The notes beneath the pieces were generated by a model, which had not been told where the DNA came from, searched no databases, and was given only the letters and a program-made list of their open reading frames with translations. Below, piece after piece: positions 54,280 through 63,711 of a DNA stretch of 64,000 nucleotides (position 1 is its first letter; each line of letters begins with the position of its first letter). Source of the DNA: Flavobacterium sp. (GTDB lineage: Bacteria > Bacteroidota > Bacteroidia > Flavobacteriales > Flavobacteriaceae); assembly GCA_029946065.1 (NCBI GenBank), contig JAQSDU010000011.1, positions 161,527 through 225,526 of the forward strand, read 5' to 3'. Made by a program: the position numbers and the translations under genes.

Positions 54280-54342
54280 ATTTGTTTAACGAGTGCAAAT
54301 ATATCATAATTCTTTTCTTTTGGCAAGCAAAATTTCAAAAAA

Positions 54343-55059
54343 TTACATCAAATCTGCTAAGCTGTTGACTGCCAAATATCTTTCTACAGTAAATCCTTCA
54401 GCATAATCGGTGCCTATCAAACGACCCAAATCCTGGGAGCGATAATGAATACTTTCAAGGAAATTTTTTGTCGCAATGAGTGTCACCGGTTCATTATTAT
54501 TCGGGTCATAAAATTGCGAGCTATAAGCCAAAATCGCCGCTTCCTTTTTATCGGTAAAGCCAGTAATATCAACTACAAAATCAGGTTCCAAGTTTTTCCA
54601 TTGGATAAAATGATACACTAATTTTGGTCGCCAAGCTGCTTGTTTTTGTCCGTCAAGTTCCGTTTCTATTTTCCGCAATCCGGAAAGAAAACAAGCGTCA
54701 GAAACGAGTTTACTGCCTTTTGCATGATCGATATGACGGTCGTCAACAGCATTGCACAATACAATTTCGGGTTGGTATTTCCGGATCATTTTGATAACTT
54801 CAAGCTGGTGTTTCTCGTCGTTTATAAAAAATCCATCGCGCATTTTTAGGTTTTCTCGTACTACAATTCCGAGTATTTTTGCTGCGTCTGCTGCTTCTCT
54901 ATCGCGTATTTCTGCAGAACCTCTTGTTCCGAGCTCCCCACGCGTCAAATCGACAACGCCAACTTTCTTACCAAGCGAAACTTCTTTGGCAATTGTTCCA
55001 CCACAACCTAATTCTACGTCATCGGGATGCGCCCCGAAAGCTAATATGTCTAATTTCAT
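54343..55059 (-). CDS. bshB1: Bacillithiol biosynthesis deacetylase BshB1
   Basis: A 238-residue zinc-dependent LmbE/PIG-L deacetylase. Motifs: DILAFGAHPDDVELGCGG (zinc ligands His, Asp, Asp), DLTRGELGTRGS, and DDRHIDHAKGSKL with the later His. It removes the acetyl group of GlcNAc-malate in bacillithiol synthesis, the main low-mass thiol in many Bacteroidota. Other deacetylases of the family exist, but the start and the GELGTRGS block fit BshB1. It is five bases downstream of menF and probably in the same operon. Confidence 0.9.
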   Translation of the reverse strand: MKLDILAFGAHPDDVELGCGGTIAKEVSLGKKVGVVDLTRGELGTRGSAEIRDREAADAAKILGIVVRENLKMRDGFFINDEKHQLEVIKMIRKYQPEIVLCNAVDDRHIDHAKGSKLVSDACFLSGLRKIETELDGQKQAAWRPKLVYHFIQWKNLEPDFVVDITGFTDKKEAAILAYSSQFYDPNNNEPVTLIATKNFLESIHYRSQDLGRLIGTDYAEGFTVERYLAVNSLADLM

Positions 55060-55064
55060 TGAAC

Positions 55065-56138
55065 TTAATTAATTACTTTTTTCATTGTTTGCGATTTATT
55101 GACTGTTTCCGTCCATTCCTTTTCAGGATCACTATCTATTGTAATACCGCCACCGACAAACAAAGTCGCTGTTGCGAAAGCCGTATCGATTTTCATACAA
55201 CGCAAGTTGACATACAAATCGGTTGCATTTTCACCAGTCGCAAAATTGGTATTAAGCTCCCCGTGAAAACCGGAATAAAATTCTCGGTCATAATTTTCAT
55301 TGTCGAGTATAAATCGTTTTGCGGCTTCTTTTGGCAAGCCACAAACCGCCGGCGTCGGATGCAATAATTGAATTATGGACTCCAAATTAGCTTCTTCCGA
55401 AAAAGTTCCTGAAACATCAGTTTTTATATGTGCTAAAATACCAGCCTTCAATGTGTAAGGGTTTGTTACTTGAATATTATTTACAATACTACTTAATCTT
55501 TTTACAATATAATCGGTAACAATTTTTTGTTCTTTTTTTTCCTTTTCTCCCCAAATAATAGTTTTATTTTTATCCCATTTTTGCGTCCCGGCAACAGACA
55601 TTGTAAACAACATATTGTCTTTCACTTTGAGCAATTGTTCCGAAAAGGCACCCATCCACAACCCAATTTCGGGATGAAAAAAGCAATAGGAAAAGGCTTC
55701 TTTATATAAATTCAAAAGCCTTTTATAAGTTTCGATACAATCAAAATTCGGAACATCAATAAGTTCATTTCTTGAAATCACAAGCTTTGAAAAACTACCT
55801 GTTGTAATCGCGGCGATGGCCTTTTCAACTAAAGTTATGTGCTTCATTTTCGTTTCTGAATTTTCACCAGCATTACTTTCTTGCGTAAAATTTATTGCTG
55901 AAACAACAAAATTAGCTTTCATTATTGCTGAAATCGATTCCGGAATTAAAACCATATTATTACCGTCAAAAGATGCGAAAACATAGCCTTTCTCGGTATA
56001 ATCTTCTACCAGATGCAATTCATTATTTTCTTGGAAAACACCAACAATTAATTCGCTTTCAGGCTTTTTATACACGACAAAAGGCAATTTTTCTAAAAAC
56101 TGCTTTTGTGCTTTTTCAAATAACAAATCCTGATTCAT
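55065..56138 (-). CDS. menF: Isochorismate synthase
   Basis: A 357-residue chorismate-binding enzyme, shorter than the E. coli MenF. Family motifs: KHITLVEKAIAAITTGSFSKLVISR, FHPEIGLWMGAFSEQLLKV, LFTMSVAGTQKW, HIKTDVSGTF, LLHPTPAVCGLPKEAA and GFHGELN. It converts chorismate to isochorismate, the first step to menaquinone, the quinone used by Flavobacteria. It is coupled to the thioesterase gene upstream by an ATGA overlap, which supports the menaquinone assignment over siderophore synthesis. Confidence 0.9.
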   Translation of the reverse strand: MNQDLLFEKAQKQFLEKLPFVVYKKPESELIVGVFQENNELHLVEDYTEKGYVFASFDGNNMVLIPESISAIMKANFVVSAINFTQESNAGENSETKMKHITLVEKAIAAITTGSFSKLVISRNELIDVPNFDCIETYKRLLNLYKEAFSYCFFHPEIGLWMGAFSEQLLKVKDNMLFTMSVAGTQKWDKNKTIIWGEKEKKEQKIVTDYIVKRLSSIVNNIQVTNPYTLKAGILAHIKTDVSGTFSEEANLESIIQLLHPTPAVCGLPKEAAKRFILDNENYDREFYSGFHGELNTNFATGENATDLYVNLRCMKIDTAFATATLFVGGGITIDSDPEKEWTETVNKSQTMKKVIN

Positions 56139-56569
56139 AATCCTGATTTCCGTTTCGGCAAAATCATATTACTGAGCTTGCAAATAGAAATAAGATTGTC
56201 CGATTCGTCTGTAATCCTGATTTCCCATAAATGGATGCTGCGCCCTTTGTGGATTATTTTTGCGGTACCGAAAACCATTCCGTCGCGCTTGGCTTTGAGA
56301 TGATTGGCTGAAATTTCGATGCCACGCACTTCACTTTCCTGCGGATTCACAAACAACAACGATGCTGCACTGCCCACACTTTCCGCCAAAGCCACTGTAG
56401 CGCCGCCGTGCAACAATCCCATTGGCTGATGTACACGAGAATTAACGGGCATTTTGGCGACCAGAAAGCCTTCTCCAGCATCAATATATTCGATTTCGAG
56501 CGTTTGCATTAAAGTATTTTTACAGAAATTATTGCACATTTCGAGTGCCTTTTCTTTATCGAATCCCAT
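56135..56569 (-). CDS. menI: Hotdog thioesterase, probable DHNA-CoA hydrolase
   Basis: 144 residues from ATG 56569 (MGFDKEKA). The block MPVNSRVHQPMGLLHGGATVALAESVGSAAS is the PaaI/YdiI hotdog active site with the catalytic Glu in LAES, and strongly resembles E. coli YdiI (MenI). The overlap with menF (ATGA) supports a menaquinone role: hydrolysis of 1,4-dihydroxy-2-naphthoyl-CoA. The longer frame to 56641 is rejected because a TAATTTTG promoter element lies at 56592-56585, inside it. Specificity for DHNA-CoA is inferred. Confidence 0.8.
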   Translation of the reverse strand: MGFDKEKALEMCNNFCKNTLMQTLEIEYIDAGEGFLVAKMPVNSRVHQPMGLLHGGATVALAESVGSAASLLFVNPQESEVRGIEISANHLKAKRDGMVFGTAKIIHKGRSIHLWEIRITDESDNLISICKLSNMILPKRKSGL

Positions 56570-56584
56570 TTGGTATTTTTTTTG

Positions 56585-56592
56585 CAAAATTA
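56585..56592 (-). promoter_or_regulatory. Promoter element of the menI-menF-bshB1 operon
   Basis: On the minus strand TAATTTTG matches the -7 consensus and lies 15 bases before the chosen menI start. It decides between the two possible start codons. Confidence 0.5.
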
Positions 56593-56827
56593 ATGATTTT
56601 CGGTGAGAGAAATTTTGTTTTACACTAATATCAAGTTTCATACGTTAAAGAAGAAAAACGCCACCTTGAAAGAAACAAGATGCAAGACCATTACGCTGAA
56701 AGAAAATTATTGTCAAGAAAACCAACACAAGTCATATCTTCTAAAGCAAAGCGGTCTTACATCTTTCAGCGAAGCAGTCTTTTCTCTTTTCAAATTAATA
56801 CTTACATTTACCAAAATTCAAATAACA

Positions 56828-58426
56828 ATGCGCAATTTTATTTTTCTGTTTATTATTGGTCTTTTTATCTCCGTCAGTTCCTGCAGAAGCGACTTTGACT
56901 TCGCAACAAGTAACAACGGTGACCTTGCTTTTTCAAGAGATACTGTTTACCTCGATACCGTTTTTAGGAACATCGGTTCGAGCACTTATACTTTAAAAGT
57001 TTACAATAAAACAAATAATAATATTTCCATTCCGACCATTAAACTCGGTAAAGGAAATGGTTCAAAATACCGTATGACCGTTGACGGAATGACCGGTGAA
57101 GACGTTGACAACAGCGGTTATGGCGATGGAAAAACCTTTTCCAATATCGAATTGCTCGCTAAAGACAGCCTTTATATTTTTATCGAAACCACCGCTGATA
57201 TCACAGACGCCAACCCCACAGATTTCTTATATACCGACCAGATTCAGTTTGGCAATGGCGAAAATTTCCAGAAAGTTGAGTTGGTAACATTGATTCAGGA
57301 TGCCTATTTTATTTACCCAAGAAGATTTGACAACGGGTTTTACGAAGGTGTTCCGATTGCAATAGATCCTACTGATAATTCAGTTGTCGCGGCTTATGGG
57401 AGAAATCTTGTTCACGATCACGTTGACAATGGCGATGAATTTACTTTTAAAACAGATAAGCCGTATGTCGTTTACGGATTTGCTTCGGTTCCGGCAAATG
57501 AAACGTTGACTATTCCAAAAGGCGCTCGCGTGCATTTTCACGCTGATTCCGGATTGATAGTTCAGGATGGTGGAAATCTGGTAATTTCCGGAGATTATTC
57601 ACCGACCGGAAACGATGAAAACGAAGTGATTTTTGAAGGCGATCGTCTCGAACCCGACTATTCAGATGTGCCCGGACAATGGGATTTTGTTTACCTCAGA
57701 CCCGGAAGCACAGCAGATATCAACCACCTGACCCTTAAAAATGCAACCGTCGGGATGCTGATTGATAGCAATGCCGGTGGCGCGATGAAAATAAGGAATA
57801 CACAGATTTACGATTGCTCCAACGTAGGCATACTGGCACGAACAGCCAATATCGAAGGTTCTAATATCGTTATTAATTCAACTGGACAATTCGATTTGGC
57901 TTGCACAAAAGGCGGTACTTATAATTTTACGCATTGTACGTTTAACAACAACTGGCCTGGTTCAAATCCGGAAGCGTTGCTGTTGCAGAATTATCAAGAA
58001 TATTCAGATGCGCCGACCGATTTTTATCCGATTACGGCTAGTTTCAACAACTGCATTATTTATGGAAATAACCAGGTTGAAATGGCATTGGATTTCAAGG
58101 ATGATGTGCCGCCGGTGTTTAAATTCACGAATTGCTTGATCAGGTTCAATAATATCAATAACCAGTTTACGAACAATGCTTATTATGATTTTGCGAATTT
58201 GGATCATTATGCTGGCAACAAAATCAATACCGGAACTTCTGCTACACAGTTTCTTCCAGACTTCCTCGACGTAAATAAAAATGCGTTGATTATTGGAACG
58301 GAATCTGCTGCAAAAGGACTTGCCGATCCAGCTTTTTCAGCTTTATACCCGTTGGATATTTTAAATAAAAACAGACAAGACGCTCCTGACGCAGGTGCTT
58401 ACCAGAGTATAATTTTTGAAAATTGA
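56828..58426 (+). CDS. Lipoprotein with parallel beta-helix repeats
   Basis: 532 residues from ATG 56828 (MRNFIFLFIIGLFISVSSC, lipobox Cys19); the 75 codons upstream of it in frame are not protein-like. An N-terminal beta-sandwich (about 30-160; VFRNIGSSTYTLKVYNKTNNNISIPTI) is followed by a right-handed beta-helix region (about 270-500; HFHADSGLIVQDGGNLVISG, IRNTQIYDCSNVGILARTANIEGSNIVIN), ending in DAPDAGAYQS. Such proteins in Bacteroidota may bind or cleave surface polysaccharide, but no catalytic motif is evident. Function unknown. A terminator follows. Confidence 0.8.
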   Translation: MRNFIFLFIIGLFISVSSCRSDFDFATSNNGDLAFSRDTVYLDTVFRNIGSSTYTLKVYNKTNNNISIPTIKLGKGNGSKYRMTVDGMTGEDVDNSGYGDGKTFSNIELLAKDSLYIFIETTADITDANPTDFLYTDQIQFGNGENFQKVELVTLIQDAYFIYPRRFDNGFYEGVPIAIDPTDNSVVAAYGRNLVHDHVDNGDEFTFKTDKPYVVYGFASVPANETLTIPKGARVHFHADSGLIVQDGGNLVISGDYSPTGNDENEVIFEGDRLEPDYSDVPGQWDFVYLRPGSTADINHLTLKNATVGMLIDSNAGGAMKIRNTQIYDCSNVGILARTANIEGSNIVINSTGQFDLACTKGGTYNFTHCTFNNNWPGSNPEALLLQNYQEYSDAPTDFYPITASFNNCIIYGNNQVEMALDFKDDVPPVFKFTNCLIRFNNINNQFTNNAYYDFANLDHYAGNKINTGTSATQFLPDFLDVNKNALIIGTESAAKGLADPAFSALYPLDILNKNRQDAPDAGAYQSIIFEN

Positions 58427-58472
58427 TTAAAAAATACCCTATCGCCGATAATAGTCGATAAAAAAAATTCAA

Positions 58473-58500
58473 AAGGCTGTCTTCAATTGCAGCCTTTTTT
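58473..58500 (+). terminator. Intrinsic terminator
   Basis: Stem AAGGCTG / CAGCCTT with a 10-base loop and a T run, 46 bases after the beta-helix lipoprotein gene and before the purL promoter. Confidence 0.8.
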
Positions 58501-58526
58501 ATTTGTGAATCTTTCTCTTTTAAGTT

Positions 58527-58556
58527 TTGAATTTTGCTCTTTTTGGGATAAATTTG
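58527..58556 (+). promoter_or_regulatory. purL promoter
   Basis: TTG at 58527-58529, 19 bases, then TAAATTTG at 58549-58556: a very good Bacteroidota promoter. The purL ATG follows at 58584. It rules out the longer in-frame start at 58527. Confidence 0.75.
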
Positions 58557-58583
58557 CAGCACACAACAATAACTACATCCACA

Positions 58584-61500
58584 ATGATCCATTTCTTCGA
58601 AAACCAAAGCCAGACGGTCTTTGCCGTACAAACGCAAAACGGTCTTTTGGCTCAGGACGTTTCAAAATTAAACTGGCTTTTTGGCGACTCCAAAATAATA
58701 GAAAAATCCGTTTTAGCGGATTTTTTTGTTGGACCACGTGTCACTATGATTACGCCTTGGAGTACCAATGCCGTAGAAATTACACAAAATATGGGTATCA
58801 CTGGAATCATTCGCATAGAAGAATTCCATAAAGTCAATGACAATTTTACTGATTTTGATCCAATGCTTTCGCAAAAATACAGCCAGCTCGATCAAGACAT
58901 TTACACCATTAATATCCAGCCTGAACCAATTCTTGAAATCGCCGATATTGCCGCCTACAACCAGCAAGAAGGCCTTTCTTTAAACCAGGAAGAAATAGAG
59001 TACCTCAATAATCTTGCTGATAAACTAGAAAGAAAACTGACCGATTCAGAAGTTTTCGGATTTTCACAAGTGAATTCAGAACATTGTCGCCACAAAATTT
59101 TCAACGGTACATTCGTCATTGATGGCGAAACCAAAGAGTTGTCATTGTTCAAGATGATCAAGAAAACATCGGCTGAAAATCCGAACGATATTGTATCTGC
59201 ATACAAAGACAATGTAGCATTTGTAAAAGGGCCGCGCGTGCAACAATTCGCACCAAAAACAGCCGACAAACCAGATTTCTACGAAACCAAAGATTTTGAT
59301 TCCGTTATTTCGCTTAAAGCGGAAACGCATAATTTTCCAACGACAGTCGAACCATTCAATGGTGCCGCTACAGGTTCTGGAGGAGAAATTCGCGATCGTC
59401 TGGCTGGCGGACAAGGCTCATTGCCGTTGGCGGGAACTGCGGTTTATATGACGGCTTATTCGAGATTAGAAGAAAACCGCGAATGGGAAAACGGCATGGA
59501 CGAAAGAAAATGGTTGTACCAAACGCCAATGGATATTCTTATAAAAGCTTCGAATGGCGCATCGGATTTCGGAAATAAATTCGGACAACCACTGATTACA
59601 GGTTCTATTCTGACTTTCGAACACAACGAAAACAACCGCCGTTTGGGTTACGACAAAGTCATCATGCAAGCCGGTGGTATCGGATACGGGAAGTTAAACC
59701 AATCCATAAAAAAGAAACCACAGCCTGGTGATCAAATCGTCATTTTAGGCGGCGAAAATTACCGTATCGGTATGGGCGGCGCAGCAGTTTCATCAGCAGA
59801 TACTGGCGCTTTCAGTTCTGGAATCGAATTGAATGCAGTGCAGCGCTCCAATCCGGAAATGCAAAAACGTGCTGCCAATGCGATTCGCGGATTTGTAGAA
59901 AGCGACAATAACACCATCGTTTCTATTCACGATCACGGAGCAGGTGGGCATTTGAACTGTCTTTCTGAACTTGTTGAAGAAACCGGCGGATTAATCAATT
60001 TAGACAAATTACCCGTTGGCGACCCTACACTTTCTGCCAAAGAAATCATCGGCAACGAATCACAAGAAAGAATGGGATTGGTAATTGGCGAAAAAGATAT
60101 CGATACTTTACAACGAATTGCCGACCGCGAACGCTCACCGATGTACCAAGTTGGAGAAGTGACGGGCAATCATCGTTTTACTTTTGAATCGAAAACGACT
60201 GGTGCTAAACCAATGGATTTTGCCTTGGAAGATATGTTTGGAAGCTCGCCAAAAGTAGTGATGAATGATAAAACCATCGCTGTTGATTATGAAGAGATCA
60301 CTTATAACAACAATAAAATTCCGGAATACCTAAACCAGGTTTTACAGCTTGAAGCCGTTGCTTGTAAAGATTGGCTGACCAACAAAGTCGACCGTTGCGT
60401 TGGCGGACGTGTTGCTAAACAACAATGTGCCGGACCTTTGCAATTACCATTGAACAATGTTGGCGTCATGGCTTTGGATTATTTGGGAAAAGAAGGTATC
60501 GCCACTTCCATCGGGCACTCCCCTATTGGCGGCTTGATTGATCCCGTTGCCGGAAGCCGTAATGCAATTGCCGAGTCGCTTTCAAATATTATTTGGGCGC
60601 CGATTAAAGATGGTTTGAAAGGTGTTTCCCTTTCTGCCAACTGGATGTGGCCCTGTAAAAATGAAGGTGAAGACGCACGTTTGTACGAAGCTGTAAAAGG
60701 CTGTTCGGATTTCGCCATTGCACTCGGCATCAATATTCCAACTGGAAAAGATTCGCTTTCGATGAAACAGAAATATCCTGACGGAGAAGTGATTGCACCG
60801 GGAACCGTTATTATTTCTGCAGGTGCGAATTGTATCGATATCAAGAAAGTGATTGAACCAGTTTTGAAAAAGAACGGCGGGAACATCTATTATATCAATC
60901 TTTCTGGTGATGTGCACCAATTAGGAGGTTCGTCTTTTGCGCAGGTTTTGAGTAAAATTGGTACCATTGTGCCAACGATTAAAAATGCCGACAATTTCAA
61001 GAAGACTTTTAATACGATCCAAAATTTAATCAACGAAGGAAAAATCACTGCCGGTCACGACATCGGAAGTGGTGGTTTGATTACTACGCTTTTGGAAATG
61101 TGTTTTGCTGATGTAAATTTAGGTGCCAATTTTGACCTAACTGCCATCCGCGAAAGCGATACCACAAAACTGCTGTTTTCAGAAAATATTGGGATTGTTT
61201 TCCAAGCTAATGCTGAAGTTGAAGCGGTTTTTAACACCAATGGAATTGCCTTCTTCAAAATAGGAAATGCTACTGAAAGCAATACCATAAACATCAAAAA
61301 CGGCGATGAAAATCTGACTTTCTGTGTTTCGGAATTGAGGGATACGTGGTACAAAACTTCTTATTTACTTGACAAAAAACAAAGTGGCGAAAAGAAAGCC
61401 AAAGAGCGTTTTGACAATTATAAAAATCAGCCCTTACAATATACTTTTCCTTCGCATTTTGATGGAAAGAAACCAATTTTTTCAGGTGCTAAACCAAAAG

Positions 61501-62243
61501 CCGCCATTATCCGTGAAAAAGGAAGCAATTCTGAAAGAGAAATGGCCAATGCGATGTATTTAGCTGGTTTTGATGTAAAAGACGTTCACATGACCGATTT
61601 GATTTCGGGACGCGAGACTTTGGAAGATATTCAATTCATAGGTGCTGTAGGTGGATTCTCGAACTCTGATGTTTTGGGTTCGGCAAAAGGCTGGGCAGGT
61701 GCTTTTTTATACAACGAAAAAGCAAAAACGGCGCTTGATAATTTCTTCAAAAGAGAAGACACTTTGTCTGTTGGCATTTGCAACGGTGCTCAATTGTTCA
61801 TGGAATTAGAAGTAATTAATCCGGAGCATGAAATACATGGAAAATTACGCCATAACGACTCGCATAAGCACGAAAGTGGCTTTACATCGGTGAAAATACA
61901 AGAAAACAATTCTGTAATGTTATCGGGTTTGGCGGGTACTACTTTAGGTGTATGGATTTCGCACGGTGAGGGGAAATTTAATTTACCCTATTCAGAAGAC
62001 CATTATGATGTTGTTGCGAAATATGCTTATGAAGGCTATCCTGCAAATCCAAACGGTTCCGACTTTGCGATTGCAATGATGTCAGATAAAACCGGACGCC
62101 ATTTGGTGACGATGCCGCATATTGAGCGTTCGACCTTCCAATGGAACTGGGCCAATTATCCTGACGGACGCAATGATGAAGTCACGCCGTGGCTGGAAGC
62201 ATTTGTAAATGCAAGGAAATGGCTGGAGGATAGAATTGAATAA
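58584..62243 (+). CDS. purL: Phosphoribosylformylglycinamidine synthase (single-chain)
   Basis: A 1219-residue large-type PurL joining all domains of FGAM synthetase in one chain: N-terminal and linker (SQVNSEHCRHKIFNG), the first AIRS-like synthase half (LKAETHNFPTTVEPFNGAATGSGGEIRD), the second half (HDHGAGGHLNCLSELVEE, ANWMWPCKNEGED, IPTGKDSLSM), and a C-terminal glutamine amidotransferase with C1066 in VGICNGAQLF and late HGEGKF and FQWNWANYP motifs. It performs step four of purine synthesis. The ATG at 58584 is chosen from the promoter position. No neighbouring pur genes are present. Confidence 0.97.
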   Translation: MIHFFENQSQTVFAVQTQNGLLAQDVSKLNWLFGDSKIIEKSVLADFFVGPRVTMITPWSTNAVEITQNMGITGIIRIEEFHKVNDNFTDFDPMLSQKYSQLDQDIYTINIQPEPILEIADIAAYNQQEGLSLNQEEIEYLNNLADKLERKLTDSEVFGFSQVNSEHCRHKIFNGTFVIDGETKELSLFKMIKKTSAENPNDIVSAYKDNVAFVKGPRVQQFAPKTADKPDFYETKDFDSVISLKAETHNFPTTVEPFNGAATGSGGEIRDRLAGGQGSLPLAGTAVYMTAYSRLEENREWENGMDERKWLYQTPMDILIKASNGASDFGNKFGQPLITGSILTFEHNENNRRLGYDKVIMQAGGIGYGKLNQSIKKKPQPGDQIVILGGENYRIGMGGAAVSSADTGAFSSGIELNAVQRSNPEMQKRAANAIRGFVESDNNTIVSIHDHGAGGHLNCLSELVEETGGLINLDKLPVGDPTLSAKEIIGNESQERMGLVIGEKDIDTLQRIADRERSPMYQVGEVTGNHRFTFESKTTGAKPMDFALEDMFGSSPKVVMNDKTIAVDYEEITYNNNKIPEYLNQVLQLEAVACKDWLTNKVDRCVGGRVAKQQCAGPLQLPLNNVGVMALDYLGKEGIATSIGHSPIGGLIDPVAGSRNAIAESLSNIIWAPIKDGLKGVSLSANWMWPCKNEGEDARLYEAVKGCSDFAIALGINIPTGKDSLSMKQKYPDGEVIAPGTVIISAGANCIDIKKVIEPVLKKNGGNIYYINLSGDVHQLGGSSFAQVLSKIGTIVPTIKNADNFKKTFNTIQNLINEGKITAGHDIGSGGLITTLLEMCFADVNLGANFDLTAIRESDTTKLLFSENIGIVFQANAEVEAVFNTNGIAFFKIGNATESNTINIKNGDENLTFCVSELRDTWYKTSYLLDKKQSGEKKAKERFDNYKNQPLQYTFPSHFDGKKPIFSGAKPKAAIIREKGSNSEREMANAMYLAGFDVKDVHMTDLISGRETLEDIQFIGAVGGFSNSDVLGSAKGWAGAFLYNEKAKTALDNFFKREDTLSVGICNGAQLFMELEVINPEHEIHGKLRHNDSHKHESGFTSVKIQENNSVMLSGLAGTTLGVWISHGEGKFNLPYSEDHYDVVAKYAYEGYPANPNGSDFAIAMMSDKTGRHLVTMPHIERSTFQWNWANYPDGRNDEVTPWLEAFVNARKWLEDRIE

Positions 62244-62378
62244 TTAGAATTGAGATTAACGCTGTACGATGTGTAAAAGGTAACACTCTAATTTACGTTT
62301 TTATTTTTCTAAATACTAAAATCTCTATTCTCTATACTAAATTCTTATTTTAGCAAATCCAACATCCAACCGATCTAA

Positions 62379-63140
62379 ATGAAATATCAAACCTGCCTCA
62401 ACTGTTCTGAAACTGTAAGCAAGAATTTTTGTCCGGAATGTGGCCAAAAAACACATACCCATCGCCTTGAAATGAAACATTTTATTCTACACGACCTTGT
62501 TCATGGCGTGTGGCATTTTGACAAAGGTATCTGGTTTACACTCAAAGAAACTTTTGTCAGACCAGGACAGGCGGCAGTTGATTATATCAACGGTAAAAGA
62601 ATCAGGTACTACAATGTTTTTTATCTTTCATTGCTTGCAATCGGTCTGAACATACTGCTAAGCAATTATGCTGACAAGTTTGATACTTCCGTTGATGTTG
62701 TAGGCGGAAATGAGGAAAAAATCATAAACTTCATGGACACCTATGCAAAAATATTGCTGTTAGGCATCGTTCCAATAATAGCCTTAAATGCAAAGCTATT
62801 TTTTAAAAGATTGCATTATAACCTCGCTGAACATTTTATTATAGCCGGCATTTGTCTTCTGGGAGCATTGATTATCAATCTTTTGTATTTGGTTTTTTTC
62901 CTCGTTGATCTCATCCATCCAAATGCATTATATGTTTATCTTGAAGGTATTTCACTCGTACTGTTGTTCGCTTTTCCTTCCTATGTCTTTTTTGGCATCA
63001 CCAGAACGACTTACAGGTTTTTCGGCTATTTTTGGCGCATGATTGTTTTTAACATCTTTGTCATTTTACAACTTTTGTTCGTACTCCGATTAATTGTATT
63101 GGTACTTACAGGAAAATTTACCTTCTACGGTTTAATATAG
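62379..63140 (+). CDS. DUF3667-type zinc-ribbon membrane protein (copy 3)
   Basis: 253 residues: zinc ribbon CLNCSETVSKNFCPECGQKT, LHDLVHGVWHFDKGIWFTLKETFVRPGQAAVDYINGKR, then about five membrane helices. It is shorter than copies 1 and 2 because the large polar loop is missing, and it diverges more, so it is an older paralogue. It is 135 bases downstream of purL with its own TTATTTTAGC-like promoter (about 62347). Role unknown. Confidence 0.8.
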   Translation: MKYQTCLNCSETVSKNFCPECGQKTHTHRLEMKHFILHDLVHGVWHFDKGIWFTLKETFVRPGQAAVDYINGKRIRYYNVFYLSLLAIGLNILLSNYADKFDTSVDVVGGNEEKIINFMDTYAKILLLGIVPIIALNAKLFFKRLHYNLAEHFIIAGICLLGALIINLLYLVFFLVDLIHPNALYVYLEGISLVLLFAFPSYVFFGITRTTYRFFGYFWRMIVFNIFVILQLLFVLRLIVLVLTGKFTFYGLI

Positions 63141-63319
63141 TAATTTTCAATCATTGCGCCTTATGAAACTTAATCTTTGTCTCAATTGCAACCATCAGAC
63201 AATTGTTTTTTATTTGATGACCGACGAAAACAGATAGAAATCAACCAATAGCACTAAAGTTGTTTTCATAGTTTTATTGCGTTATATTTATAATTGAAAT
63301 CTAAAAATTAAAAAAAACC

Positions 63320-63688
63320 ATGCCAACCAAAGCCCTCTCTATCCGTCCGTTCATTGGTGCCAAAGACTTTGAACTGTCGAGACGTTTTTACAAAGACTTG
63401 GGATTCGAAGAAGTAGTTTTAGACCCGAATATGTCTGTTTTTAAAATGCAGGATTTGGCATTCTATCTCCAAAACGCTTATGTTCCCGATTGGATAGACA
63501 ACACAATGATTTTTGTAGAAGTTGACAATGTTGATCAGTATTTTAAGGAACTCTCTGCTTTAGAACTGACTTTAAAATATGAAAACGTCAAAGTTATACC
63601 TATCCGTCACTTAGATTGGGGAAAAGAATGTTTTGTGCATGATCCGTCTGGTGTACTGTGGCATTTCGGGGAGTTTTTTAATAAGTAG
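63320..63688 (+). CDS. VOC (glyoxalase/bleomycin-resistance-like) protein
   Basis: 122 residues with paired beta-alpha-beta-beta-beta units: IRPFIGAKDFELSRRFYKDLGFEEVVLD, then LAFYLQN, MIFVEVDNVDQYFKEL and the typical C-terminal WGKECFVHDPSGVLWHFGEF. The D-P-x-G-x-x-x-x-F motif is the VOC hallmark. The substrate is unknown; general detoxification or metal-dependent chemistry is typical. It stands alone with AT-rich sequence upstream (63141-63319) and intergenic repeats downstream. Confidence 0.85.
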   Translation: MPTKALSIRPFIGAKDFELSRRFYKDLGFEEVVLDPNMSVFKMQDLAFYLQNAYVPDWIDNTMIFVEVDNVDQYFKELSALELTLKYENVKVIPIRHLDWGKECFVHDPSGVLWHFGEFFNK

Positions 63689-63711
63689 GCCAAACGAATC
63701 TTCGTTCAGAT